Positions 18,525 to 28,246 of a stretch of 64,000 nucleotides of DNA are shown here, one piece after another. The notes below the pieces were generated by a model. The model did no database searches, was not told where the DNA came from, and saw only the letters and a list, made by a program, of their open reading frames with translations. The number at the start of each line of letters is the position of its first letter. Position 1 is the stretch's first letter. The translations under genes and the position numbers were made by a program. This DNA comes from Falcatimonas sp. MSJ-15. GTDB lineage: Bacteria > Bacillota > Clostridia > Lachnospirales > Lachnospiraceae. Where the stretch lies: the NCBI RefSeq assembly GCF_018918265.1, contig NZ_JAHLQC010000004.1, positions 124,001 through 188,000 on the forward strand, given 5' to 3'.

Positions 18525-20003
18525 CTACCATCCTATTTCTTTTAAAATATCTGCTATTATAACTCTCTCATCCATCGGATACTTCTTACCTTTTATCTCC
18601 TGATAATCCTCATGTCCTTTACCTGCAAGAACTATGATATCACCTTCTTCTCCATGTGTAATCGCATATTTGATAGCTTCTCTTCTATCTTCAATATCTA
18701 TATGCTTTCCATCAGTCTTGCTTATACCTGTTATGATATCATTAATAATATCTTTTGGTTCTTCAAATCTTGGATTATCTGATGTTATAATTGTAAGATC
18801 TGCAAGATTACCTGACACTTCTCCCATCTCGAAACGTCTTAATTTGGAACGGTTTCCTCCACATCCAAACAGACATACAAGTCTCTTAGGGTTATACTCT
18901 TTAAGTGTCTTTAGTATACTCTCAAGTGCCATTGCATTGTGTGCATAGTCTATCATAAGTGTAAATTTATCTGATACAGGAACTACTTCAATTCTGCCTT
19001 TTACTTTTACATTAAGTAATGCATCTTCAAGTTTTTCAAGTGATATATTATCAAAATGTCTTGATATTGCTATTGCACATAATGAATTATATACACTAAA
19101 CATTCCCGGAAGATTAAGAGTTACATTCATATTAGTAAGACCGCTTACTCTATACTTAGTTCCAAGGCTTCCAGGTGTTGTTATAAGTTCAATATCAGTA
19201 GCTCTTGTATCTGCTTTGTCTGACAGTCCATATGTCTCAATCTTACATGTATGACCTTCTATTACTTTCTTCATGTGTTCATCATCACAGTTGACAATAC
19301 CTACTTTACACTGTTTGAACAATAAGCCCTTACATGCAATATATTCTTCAAGACTTGCATGCTCACCAGGTCCGATATGATCTGGCTCAAGGTTAGTAAA
19401 TACACCTATATCATAAGTAAATCCTGCACATCTGTGCATCATAAGTCCTTGTGATGATACTTCCATTACAACAGCTTTTATGCCTGCATCTACCATCTCT
19501 CTGAATGATTTTTGAACAATATATGACTCTGGCGTTGTATTGCTTGCCGGTATCCTCTTATCACCTATTATTGTCTCAATAGTTCCAATAAGTCCTGTCT
19601 TGTATCCACATTCTTCAAGGATTCCTTTTACCATATATGTTGTTGTTGTCTTACCTTTAGTTCCTGTTATTCCTATTGTATATAATTCTTCTGCCGGATT
19701 GCCAAAATATTCTGCTGACATAATTGCAAGTGCATATCTTGCATCTTCAGTTTTTACAATAGTAACTTTATCTCTATATTCTTCTGGAAGTTCTATTTCT
19801 CTTTCAACAACAAGTGCTGTTGCACCTTTTTCAACGGCTGCTATTGCATAATCATGCCCATCGGCAACTGTTCCCGTAACACAAATAAAAACAGAGTCTT
19901 TTATGACCTTTCTTGAATCATAAATTACATCTGTTATCTCAATCTCATCATTTCCATTTACAATTGTGCAGTTTAATCTTTTTATAAGCTGTTTAAGTAA
20001 CAT
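18525..20003 (-). CDS. murE: UDP-MurNAc-tripeptide synthetase MurE (meso-DAP type)
   Basis: A 492-residue Mur ligase that adds the third residue of the peptidoglycan stem peptide. ATP binding is by GTKGKTTTTYM near residue 115. The DNPR motif near residue 410 is the signature of meso-diaminopimelate specificity. It stands far from the division cluster, at the head of the priA-def-fmt run. GAGAGGTG precedes the ATG. A 15-bp near-perfect palindrome (20029-20043) lies just upstream. Confidence 0.96.
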   Translation of the reverse strand: MLLKQLIKRLNCTIVNGNDEIEITDVIYDSRKVIKDSVFICVTGTVADGHDYAIAAVEKGATALVVEREIELPEEYRDKVTIVKTEDARYALAIMSAEYFGNPAEELYTIGITGTKGKTTTTYMVKGILEECGYKTGLIGTIETIIGDKRIPASNTTPESYIVQKSFREMVDAGIKAVVMEVSSQGLMMHRCAGFTYDIGVFTNLEPDHIGPGEHASLEEYIACKGLLFKQCKVGIVNCDDEHMKKVIEGHTCKIETYGLSDKADTRATDIELITTPGSLGTKYRVSGLTNMNVTLNLPGMFSVYNSLCAIAISRHFDNISLEKLEDALLNVKVKGRIEVVPVSDKFTLMIDYAHNAMALESILKTLKEYNPKRLVCLFGCGGNRSKLRRFEMGEVSGNLADLTIITSDNPRFEEPKDIINDIITGISKTDGKHIDIEDRREAIKYAITHGEEGDIIVLAGKGHEDYQEIKGKKYPMDERVIIADILKEIGW

Positions 20004-20108
20004 TATCTTGCACCTCTCACTAAAAGCATATACACAGTGTATACATCTATATAGCTTTCCTTTCCTGTTTTTTACATTTATATAGAAAGAATATCACAAA
20101 TTGCTTTA

Positions 20109-21437
20109 TTACTCAACCTTGAATTTTATAGTTATTGTTGTTCCTACTCCTTCTTCGCTCTCAAGAATAAGATTAGCTCTAAGGTTAGCTACTATATGCT
20201 TTACTATTGCAAGTCCAAGTCCTGTTCCACCTGTTGATTTTGAACGGCTCTTGTCTACTCTGTAAAATCTCTCAAAAACTCTAACCTGATGCTCTTTAGC
20301 TATTCCAATTCCAGTATCCTGCACTCGTAATATAACACTGTCTTTATCTTTTTTTACACTAATGAATACTTTTCCTTCAGGCTTATTATATCTTATCGCA
20401 TTATCGCAAAGATTATATATAAGCTCATCTATCATATCACTATTAGCATCTATAATCGCATCTTCGCCATCATATTCTATTGATACATTATGTTTATCAG
20501 CATTGACTTTGAGTGAGTTTACACATTTTTTAGCTGCTTCATGTAGATTCACTTTTTCAAAATATATGTCGCTCTCCATGTAATCAAGTTCGGATAATTT
20601 TATTATATCATTAATAAGTGTAAGCAATCTCTTTGCACTATTATGAATCTCAATAGCAAATCTCTTAACATCTTCATCTTCTGCCATTCCACTTGATATA
20701 AGTTCTGAATAACCTGATATAGATGTAAGTGGAGTTTTTAGTTCATGTGATACATTGGCTGTAAATTCCTGTCGCATCATTGCATTCTTTATAATATCAG
20801 CATGTTGTCTTTTTATTGTTGTCATAAATGGTGCAAGCTCTTTATATCCATCAACATTATCAATCTCATTAATATTATCTGCCATCTTATTGATTGGTTC
20901 AAGAATACTCTTAGTAAGAAAATGTGATACTGCAAAACATACTGATATTAATATGACTGCAACAAGTATCATGTATGGAATCATATTTCCAATTATATTG
21001 ATAAGACTTCCAACATCTTTAGATATTCTTAGAATACTTCCATTATCAAGAAGAATCGCATAATAAAATGTATTCTTTGAAAGTGTCTTTGATTCTCTTA
21101 TCTCATAACTCTCACCATTTTTTACTGCTTTTTGTATCTCTGGTCTTCTCATATGGTTATCAAGCTGTTTCGACAATACCTGACTATCATATATTACATT
21201 ACCTTCACTATCTACAACTGTAACTCGTATATCGCTGTCGTCAAAACTGCCTTTTTGATATTCTATATTACTATCTTCAAATGCCTGCGTATCTTTAAGT
21301 ATATGTGCAAATGCTTTCATCTCTTCTATAACTTCTATCTTATATGTATCATAGAATATATATGTCGCAAAGCACATCGTAAGTATAATAGCTACTGAAG
21401 CTACTAACATGAATCTTGTATTAATTCTCTTCTTCAT
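20109..21437 (-). CDS. PhoR-like sensor histidine kinase
   Basis: A 442-residue membrane kinase. Membrane helices at about 10-30 and 152-174 flank an extracytoplasmic sensing domain; the HisKA domain has SHELKTPLTSISGYSE near residue 230 and the ATPase domain has NLCDNAIRYN, DTGIGI and GGTGLGLAIV. It starts three bases after its response regulator. The nearby Na/phosphate transporter suggests a phosphate role, but the sensor domain does not prove it. The weak GGTGAT upstream suggests translation depends on the regulator gene. Confidence 0.9.
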   Translation of the reverse strand: MKKRINTRFMLVASVAIILTMCFATYIFYDTYKIEVIEEMKAFAHILKDTQAFEDSNIEYQKGSFDDSDIRVTVVDSEGNVIYDSQVLSKQLDNHMRRPEIQKAVKNGESYEIRESKTLSKNTFYYAILLDNGSILRISKDVGSLINIIGNMIPYMILVAVILISVCFAVSHFLTKSILEPINKMADNINEIDNVDGYKELAPFMTTIKRQHADIIKNAMMRQEFTANVSHELKTPLTSISGYSELISSGMAEDEDVKRFAIEIHNSAKRLLTLINDIIKLSELDYMESDIYFEKVNLHEAAKKCVNSLKVNADKHNVSIEYDGEDAIIDANSDMIDELIYNLCDNAIRYNKPEGKVFISVKKDKDSVILRVQDTGIGIAKEHQVRVFERFYRVDKSRSKSTGGTGLGLAIVKHIVANLRANLILESEEGVGTTITIKFKVE

Positions 21438-21440
21438 ATT

Positions 21441-22115
21441 CTAATCACCATTTATTACATATCCTACATTACGAACTGTCTTTATAAACTGTCCACCACT
21501 ACCTAACTTCTTGCGAAGAGTTTTTATATGCATATCAAGAGTTCTTGATTCTCCTTCAAAATCAATTCCCCATATTCTCTCCATAATAACCTCTCTTTTA
21601 AGAACTATTCCCATATTGTTCATAAGAAGTTTTAAGAGTTCATATTCTTTGTATGTAAGTTCACATAGTTCGCCATCAACTGTAACTGTATGTTTGCTAT
21701 CATCAATGATAATATCACCAACCGATATAACTTTTTCTTCATAATCTCCACTTCTTCTTAGAAGTGCTTTTACTCTTGATATAAGCTCCATTATTCCAAA
21801 TGGCTTCGTAATATAATCATCAGCTCCACTATCAAGTCCTTTTACTTTATCTATTTCTGTTGTCTTGGCAGTGACCATAATAATTGGGATTTTCTTTGTC
21901 TCAGGTGTACTTCTAAGCCTTTTGAGTATCATAAGTCCATCTTCATCTGGAAGCATGATATCAAGCAAAATAAGATCCGGAATCTTATTTTGCAATGCTT
22001 TATTGAATTCAAGCGCACTTTCAAAATCTACAATATTATAGCCACTGTTTTTTAATGCAAAAGATTCTATCTCCCTAATATTGGTATCATCTTCAACAAT
22101 ATAAATCAGTGGCAT
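21441..22115 (-). CDS. OmpR/PhoB-family response regulator
   Basis: A 224-residue regulator with a receiver domain (EDD near residues 8-10, phospho-acceptor Asp in LLDIMLPDEDG near 52, conserved Lys in ITKPFG) and a C-terminal winged-helix DNA-binding domain (ERIWGIDFEGESRTLDMHIKTLR-type recognition region). It pairs with the kinase downstream and follows a Na/phosphate cotransporter gene by 36 bases, which suggests phosphate control. AAGGAG precedes the ATG. Confidence 0.92.
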   Translation of the reverse strand: MPLIYIVEDDTNIREIESFALKNSGYNIVDFESALEFNKALQNKIPDLILLDIMLPDEDGLMILKRLRSTPETKKIPIIMVTAKTTEIDKVKGLDSGADDYITKPFGIMELISRVKALLRRSGDYEEKVISVGDIIIDDSKHTVTVDGELCELTYKEYELLKLLMNNMGIVLKREVIMERIWGIDFEGESRTLDMHIKTLRKKLGSGGQFIKTVRNVGYVINGD

Positions 22116-22151
22116 AATTATTCTCCTTTTTATTATATTTCTTTAATACAT

Positions 22152-23909
22152 TTATAATTGATATTTTTCTTTACAAGCAAGGTACTTTTCTCTAAACTCA
22201 TCATTACCATCAGCTTTTAATGTATTAAGATATTCATGTACATCATAACCGTCATGATTAATCTCTATAAGACCTACTGCTATGTTAGAACAATGATCTG
22301 CTATTCTCTCATAATTAGTAATTATATCTGACAGAATGAATCCCATATCTATTGTACACTTACCTTTACTAAGTCTCTTAATATGTCTTGCTTTTACTTC
22401 TTTATTAAGATAATCGATAACTTCCTCTAATGGTTCTACTGACAAAGCCATATTTTCATCTCTTGTCTTAAATACATTAACTGAAAGATCAACAATATCT
22501 TTTACTGCTCTTGAGAATACTGCAAGTTCTTTTGTTGCTTTTTTGGAGAATTCAAGTTTCTTTGAATTCATCTCTCTTGCTGCCTGCACTATATTAACTG
22601 CATGATCTGACATTCTCTCAAAATCACCAATCTCATGAAGCAAAAGTGATAATGTATTACTATCTTTATCTGTTATGCTCTTCTTACTAAGCAATACAAG
22701 ATATGAACCAATCTCATCTTCATATTTATCAATTCTCTCTTCAAGATCTTCGATTGCTGTAGCTTCATCATTACTATAATTATCAATTAAATCAATTGCT
22801 CTATATACACATTCTTTTGTTATGTCTGCCATCTTTTCTGTAAGATCTGAACAATGTTCCACCGCAAGTGATGGTGTATCTAAGAATCTGACATCAAGAA
22901 GTCCGAATTCATTATTCTGTACTTCTTTTTCTTCATCATCTCTGATTGTAAGTGTTGCAAGCTTCTCAAGAAGTTTTGTAAATGGCAGAAGTACAAATGT
23001 AGCTGATACATTGAATATACTATGTATTACAGCTATATTAAATGCATTAGCTGAATCATCAAGAAAACTGAAATTCAATACTGCATTAAGCAGATAGAAC
23101 ACTACCATGAATAATGTAGTTCCTATAATATTGAAATATAAATGAACTATAGCAGCTCTTTTTGCATTCTTATTAGCTCCAATACCTGATATAATTGCTG
23201 TTATACATGTTCCGATATTCTGTCCCATAATAATAGGTATTGCTGTTCCAAATGTTACTGCACCTGTCTTGCAAAGTGCCTGTAATATACCTACAGATGC
23301 TGATGAACTTTGAATTACTGCTGTTAAAATTGCACCTGCTATAAGACCAAGTACCGGATTGGAAAATCTGATAAGTATGTTAGTGAACTCTGGAACATCT
23401 GCAAGTGGCTTTACTGCATTGCTCATTGTATCCATACCAAACATAAGTATCGTAAATCCAAGAAGTATATTACCTATATCATGTTTCTTCTCACTCTTTG
23501 TAAACAGTATAAATATTATGCCAACCAGCGCGAGTATAGGCGAAAATGATGACGGTTTTAACATATTAACAAATATGTTTCCACTTTCTATACCTGAAAG
23601 ACTTAAAAGCCATGAAGTTATTGTTGTACCAACATTGGCTCCCATTATAATTCCTATTGCCTGTGATAGTTTCATAATTCCTGAATTAACAAAACCAACT
23701 ACCATTACTGTTGTTGCAGATGATGACTGAATTACTGCTGTAACTCCTGCACCAAGTAAAACTGCTTTTATAGGGTTAGATGTAAGTGTCTCAAGTATCT
23801 TCTCTAATCTACCTCCAGATACTTTACCAAGTCCATCTCCCATTATGTTCATACCGTATAGAAAAAGTGCAAGACCACCTATCATAGTTAATACGCCAAA
23901 AATATCCAT
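22152..23909 (-). CDS. Na/phosphate cotransporter with PhoU-like tail
   Basis: A 585-residue NptA/PhoU-type protein. The membrane part (about 1-310) contains the inverted duplication with two QSSSA motifs (AVIQSSSATT near residue 60 and AVIQSSSASVG near 200) that mark this sodium-phosphate symporter family. The cytoplasmic C-terminal half (about 350-560) is helical and resembles PhoU. Placed ahead of a PhoB/PhoR-like pair, it may both import phosphate and report on it. TAGGAGG lies before the ATG. Confidence 0.92.
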   Translation of the reverse strand: MDIFGVLTMIGGLALFLYGMNIMGDGLGKVSGGRLEKILETLTSNPIKAVLLGAGVTAVIQSSSATTVMVVGFVNSGIMKLSQAIGIIMGANVGTTITSWLLSLSGIESGNIFVNMLKPSSFSPILALVGIIFILFTKSEKKHDIGNILLGFTILMFGMDTMSNAVKPLADVPEFTNILIRFSNPVLGLIAGAILTAVIQSSSASVGILQALCKTGAVTFGTAIPIIMGQNIGTCITAIISGIGANKNAKRAAIVHLYFNIIGTTLFMVVFYLLNAVLNFSFLDDSANAFNIAVIHSIFNVSATFVLLPFTKLLEKLATLTIRDDEEKEVQNNEFGLLDVRFLDTPSLAVEHCSDLTEKMADITKECVYRAIDLIDNYSNDEATAIEDLEERIDKYEDEIGSYLVLLSKKSITDKDSNTLSLLLHEIGDFERMSDHAVNIVQAAREMNSKKLEFSKKATKELAVFSRAVKDIVDLSVNVFKTRDENMALSVEPLEEVIDYLNKEVKARHIKRLSKGKCTIDMGFILSDIITNYERIADHCSNIAVGLIEINHDGYDVHEYLNTLKADGNDEFREKYLACKEKYQL

Positions 23910-24017
23910 TACGTTTCCTCCTAAATGTTCGTCTGCAAATCAAACCAGGTATCCTGTATGCCTCTTTGCATCTCATTTAAATTCATTTTTTTCTTTTTCA
24001 ATAATACACACTCATTT

Positions 24018-25031
24018 TCATAATATTTCTCTAACTGATTCTCTTTTTACTATCTCAACCGGAAGTCGCAGATTGTCAAATCGTAATGTTTCTCCTCTTA
24101 TAAGAGTGTCTAACATATTAACTGCAAAACTGCCTTTTTTTCTAATGTCTTGACAAACTGTAGTTATTCTTGGTCTTGACATCTTTGCAAGATAATTATC
24201 ATCAAATCCTGCAACTGAGATGTCTTCTGGTACTCTTAGTCCCAAATCCTTAAAATACCTTATTGCCTCGAATGCATATATATCTGCCGAAAAGAAAATT
24301 GCTGTATTTGCAAGAATGTTATTCATCTCTTTATCATATGTCTTCATTCTCTCTTTGCTATCTCTACTAACAATAAGTACCTTATCTGAACTGTCAATTT
24401 TTTCTTCCTTAAGAGCCTGTTTAAAGCCTTCTATCCTGTCCATACTATAGCCTGATGTACTGTCTGTTACAAACATAATTGACTTATGGCCCATTGACAT
24501 AAGATATTTTGTCATCTGATATCCGCCACTATAGTCATCAACTCCAACATTCGCAACTCTCTCTGTCCCACTATAATAAGTATCGACCGAAACCATTGGT
24601 ATCATAATTTTGTTTTTTATAATAATATTATCCTCTGGTGGAAGACCTATTGTAATTAATCCATCCACTTGCCATTTACATGCCAGTTCAATACTCTCCC
24701 CTGTATCTTCTGACATGTGAAAAAGCATATAATAACCTGCCTTAAATATCTCTGACTCAATACTGCCTATTATCTCACATGCAAAAGGGTCAGATAACAT
24801 CTCTTTATTACCATCTCTGGTGCTATTCATTATAACACCTATTATTCTTGTGCCATTTTCTGATGCATACTTTCCACTAACGGAATTTGGAACAAAATTG
24901 TTCTCTTTAATCACCCTGTTTATTTTTTCAATTGTATCTTTCGATACTTTTTTAGTATTTCCATGAATTACGTTAGATACAGTTGTAGGACTTACTCCTG
25001 CAATCTCCGCTATATCTTTTATTCTAAGCAC
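24018..25031 (-). CDS. LacI-family transcriptional regulator
   Basis: A 337-residue regulator with an N-terminal helix-turn-helix (IKDIAEIAGVSPTTVSNVIHG), a hinge helix and a periplasmic-binding-protein-like effector domain ending in the usual GFDD and TTVCQD segments. The start is GTG, seven bases after the murF stop with AAAAGG overlapping it, so it is probably cotranscribed with murF. No sugar genes lie nearby, so the effector cannot be guessed. Confidence 0.92.
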   Translation of the reverse strand: MLRIKDIAEIAGVSPTTVSNVIHGNTKKVSKDTIEKINRVIKENNFVPNSVSGKYASENGTRIIGVIMNSTRDGNKEMLSDPFACEIIGSIESEIFKAGYYMLFHMSEDTGESIELACKWQVDGLITIGLPPEDNIIIKNKIMIPMVSVDTYYSGTERVANVGVDDYSGGYQMTKYLMSMGHKSIMFVTDSTSGYSMDRIEGFKQALKEEKIDSSDKVLIVSRDSKERMKTYDKEMNNILANTAIFFSADIYAFEAIRYFKDLGLRVPEDISVAGFDDNYLAKMSRPRITTVCQDIRKKGSFAVNMLDTLIRGETLRFDNLRLPVEIVKRESVREIL

Positions 25032-25038
25032 CTGTTAA

Positions 25039-26457
25039 TTACCTTTTCCCCAATTTATCACTATCATCGTTATTATACAGGGTATTCTTAGAGACATCTT
25101 CTGGCTTAAATGTCTTTTCAAGTGCATCAGCAACTTCATTGAGTTTCATTCCTCTTGATCCTTTTAAAAGGACTACATCATCTTTTTCTAGTGTATTTTC
25201 AAGATATTTTATTATATCTTCTCTCTTATCAAAGTGTTTTGTTACTATATCTGTATGTTCTTCTACTGCTCTTTTTATTTCTTTTGAATCTTCACCAAAA
25301 GTAATAAGTTCATCTATATGATTATTCACTATATATTCGCCAACTTCATAATGATACGATTTTGAATTCTCGCCAAGTTCAAGCATATCTGCAAGGACTG
25401 CTACTTTTCTTCCTGTAGAATTATAATCACATAGTACTGATAATCCTGCTCTCATCGAATCCGGACTCGCATTATATGAATCATCAATTATTACCGCTGT
25501 ATCAGTTTTTATAATCTGCTGACGCATCTTGACTCCACCATACATTGCAAGTGCTTTTATAGCATCTTCTATCTCTATTCCTGCGTTATAAGCAACTGCT
25601 ATTGCAACAAGGGCATTAAGAACATTATGCTTACCTAATACATTAAGTTTTACATTATATTCTTTGCCATCATGTATAAGCACAAAATCTATGCCATCTT
25701 CATGAACTTTTACATTTTTTCCTCTGAATTCACACTTCTCTGACATTCCATAGAATATTGCATTTTTATTGTCATATTTTGATAAAATATCATCATCACC
25801 ATTTAAAAACAGTTTTCCATTTTCTTTAAGTGCATTACAGATATTCATCTTCTCATCGCATATTCCCTGTCTTGTTCCAAGTTGTTCAATATGTGAAACT
25901 CCTATATTAGTCATAACTGCCATATCAAGTTCTACAAGCTCGGCAAGTCTTTTCATCTCACCTTTCATGCTCATTCCCATCTCAATTACAGCATATTCAT
26001 CAGATTCTCTCATCTCAAGAAGTGTTACCGGCACACCTATCTGGCTATTATGGTTACCTGATGTTTTAAATACATTATATTTTGCACTAAGTGCACATGC
26101 AACCATCTCTTTAGTTGTTGTCTTTCCTACACTTCCTGTAATCCCAACTGTTGGGATATTAAGCTTTCTTCCATAATATGCTCCCATATCCTGAAGTGCC
26201 TTTATTGTATCATCTACACGTATCAGGCAATTATTACCTTTTGCTGTATCATGTTCTGAAGTGAATGAAGCAACTGCTCCATTAGCAAATGCACTGTCTA
26301 TGAATTTGTGTGCATCAACATTTTCGCCTATAACCGGCACAAATAGACATTTTTCGCCTATTTCTCTTGAGTTGGTCGATGTTGTGAGAACTTCTGTTTT
26401 TATATCGCCACATAAAAGTCTGCCTCCTGTGGCTTCCAAAATTTCTTCAATAAACAT
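25039..26457 (-). CDS. murF: UDP-MurNAc-tripeptide-D-Ala-D-Ala ligase MurF
   Basis: A 472-residue Mur ligase that adds the D-Ala-D-Ala dipeptide to the peptidoglycan precursor. ATP-binding GSVGKTTTKEM lies near residue 110, the ligase motif SGNHNSQIGVP near 140 and DDSYNASPDSM near 325. The C-terminus has an unusual polar extension (after residue 450). AAGGAGT precedes the ATG. It begins just after the fhs terminator, so it heads its own transcript with the LacI-type gene. Confidence 0.95.
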   Translation of the reverse strand: MFIEEILEATGGRLLCGDIKTEVLTTSTNSREIGEKCLFVPVIGENVDAHKFIDSAFANGAVASFTSEHDTAKGNNCLIRVDDTIKALQDMGAYYGRKLNIPTVGITGSVGKTTTKEMVACALSAKYNVFKTSGNHNSQIGVPVTLLEMRESDEYAVIEMGMSMKGEMKRLAELVELDMAVMTNIGVSHIEQLGTRQGICDEKMNICNALKENGKLFLNGDDDILSKYDNKNAIFYGMSEKCEFRGKNVKVHEDGIDFVLIHDGKEYNVKLNVLGKHNVLNALVAIAVAYNAGIEIEDAIKALAMYGGVKMRQQIIKTDTAVIIDDSYNASPDSMRAGLSVLCDYNSTGRKVAVLADMLELGENSKSYHYEVGEYIVNNHIDELITFGEDSKEIKRAVEEHTDIVTKHFDKREDIIKYLENTLEKDDVVLLKGSRGMKLNEVADALEKTFKPEDVSKNTLYNNDDSDKLGKR

Positions 26458-26472
26458 TTTTACTCCTTCTTA

Positions 26473-26508
26473 CTAAAAGCCCGGTAAAGTTTATCCTCTG
26501 ACCGGGCA
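26473..26508 (-). terminator. Terminator of fhs
   Basis: GCCCGGT/ACCGGGC arms (26479-26485 and 26501-26507) form a GC-rich 7-bp stem, followed on the minus strand by TTTTAG. Confidence 0.8.
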
Positions 26509-26516
26509 TATAATAT

Positions 26517-28187
26517 TTAAAATAATCCTGTTATATTACCATCATCATCTACATCAATATTAAATGCAGCCGGTGTCTTAGATAAACCAGGCATTGTCAT
26601 TACATTTCCTGTAAGTGCTACAACAAATCCTGCTCCTGTATTTACATATACTTCACGAATATTAATTGTAAATCCTGTTGGTCTTCCAAGTTTAGTTGCA
26701 TCATCTGAAAGTGAGTATTGATTCTTTGCCATACATATTGGCAGATTGCCATATCCCATCTCTTCAATCTTTGCAAGCATCTTCTTGGCTGCAGGTGCAT
26801 ATGTAACTCCATCAGCACCATATATATTCTTTGCAATAGTCTCAATCTTGTCTTTTAATGGCATCTCATTCTCATATAAGAATTTGAAATCACTCTTTTT
26901 GTTATTAACTGTATCAATAACTTTTTTAGCAAGTTCAATTCCGCCTTCACCGCCATCTTTCCATACATTAGCAAGTGCAAATTCACAACCTAATTCTTCA
27001 CAATGTTTCTTGATGAATTCATATTCAGCTTCTGTATCTGTAACAAATGAATTAAGTGTAACAACAATAGGTACTCCAAACGTCTTAATATTCTCTATAT
27101 GTTTGTCAAGATTAACAATACCTTTTTTCAATGCTTCAAGATTCTCTGTTCCAAGTTCTGTCTTAGGAACACCACCATTATATTTTAAAGCTTTTACTGT
27201 TGCTACGATTACTGCTGCATCAGGTCTTAATCCTGAATTACGGCATTTAATATCGAAGAACTTCTCTGCTCCAAGATCTGCACCAAATCCGGCCTCTGTT
27301 ACAACATAATCTGCAAGCTTAAGTGCCATCTTTGTTGCTCTTACACTATTACATCCATGAGCTATATTAGCAAAAGGTCCTCCATGAACAAGTGCAGGAG
27401 TATGTTCAAGTGTCTGGATAAGATTAGGCTTGATTGCATCTTTAAGAAGTGCTGCCATCGCACCTGTTGCTTTTAAATCACCTGCTGTTACAGGTTCACC
27501 TGCATAGTTATATGCTACTGTTATCTTTGCAAGACGACTCTTAAGATCTGCCATATCATTAGCAAGACATAAAACAGCCATAATCTCTGATGCTACTGTT
27601 ATAACAAAATGATCTTCTCTTACAACACCATCTGCTTTACTTCCAAGACCAACTACAACATTACGCAGAACTCTGTCATTCATATCAATACATCTCTTCC
27701 ATGTAATCTGTCTTGTATCAATATTGAGTTCATTACCCTGCTGAATATGATTATCGAGCATAGCTGCAAGAAGGTTATTAGCTGAAGTTATTGCATGAAA
27801 ATCACCTGTAAAATGAAGATTCATCTCATCCATAGGTACTACCTGTGAATATCCACCACCTGCTGCTCCACCTTTGATACCAAAACATGGTCCAAGTGAT
27901 GGTTCTCTTAATGCAACAAATGTGTTAACTCCAAGTTTGTTAAGTGCCTGACTAAGTCCGATACTTACTGTTGTCTTTCCTTCTCCTGCTGGTGTTGGGT
28001 TAATAGCTGTAACAAGAATAAGTTTTCCATCTGGTCTGTCTTTTACTTTATTAAAAAGTTCATTAGAAAGCTTTGCTTTATACTTTCCATAAAGTTCGAG
28101 ATCCTCTTCTTCAATTCCTGCTCTTTTAGCCACTTTTGTAATTGGCTCCATTACAACTTCCTGTGCAATTTCAATATCTGTTTTCAT
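26517..28187 (-). CDS. fhs: Formate-tetrahydrofolate ligase
   Basis: A 556-residue ATP-dependent enzyme making 10-formyl-tetrahydrofolate from formate, central to one-carbon metabolism and to acetogenic routes. The family signatures are present: [15 protein letters not shown] near residue 46 (ATP binding) and [20 protein letters not shown] near 80, with the PGLSKTPAA segment near the end. The ATG at 28187 has AGGAGG seven bases upstream; a frame extension 21 codons further lacks one. Length is standard. Confidence 0.98.
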   Translation of the reverse strand: MKTDIEIAQEVVMEPITKVAKRAGIEEEDLELYGKYKAKLSNELFNKVKDRPDGKLILVTAINPTPAGEGKTTVSIGLSQALNKLGVNTFVALREPSLGPCFGIKGGAAGGGYSQVVPMDEMNLHFTGDFHAITSANNLLAAMLDNHIQQGNELNIDTRQITWKRCIDMNDRVLRNVVVGLGSKADGVVREDHFVITVASEIMAVLCLANDMADLKSRLAKITVAYNYAGEPVTAGDLKATGAMAALLKDAIKPNLIQTLEHTPALVHGGPFANIAHGCNSVRATKMALKLADYVVTEAGFGADLGAEKFFDIKCRNSGLRPDAAVIVATVKALKYNGGVPKTELGTENLEALKKGIVNLDKHIENIKTFGVPIVVTLNSFVTDTEAEYEFIKKHCEELGCEFALANVWKDGGEGGIELAKKVIDTVNNKKSDFKFLYENEMPLKDKIETIAKNIYGADGVTYAPAAKKMLAKIEEMGYGNLPICMAKNQYSLSDDATKLGRPTGFTINIREVYVNTGAGFVVALTGNVMTMPGLSKTPAAFNIDVDDDGNITGLF

Positions 28188-28246
28188 AATTTGTCCTCCT
28201 GCTAATTTATTGATATGATATATAATATCAGTAAATTTCAAATCTA

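Noticed and set aside
20029..20043. 15-bp palindrome upstream of murE as a regulator operator
   Set aside because: Perfect arms of seven but very AT-rich apart from CAC/GTG, only one copy seen, and no promoter fitted around it. Left as a note only.
26746..27309. A 187-codon open frame antisense to fhs
   Set aside because: It lies entirely opposite a certain gene, has no ribosome binding site and reads as the hydrophobic mirror of fhs codons.
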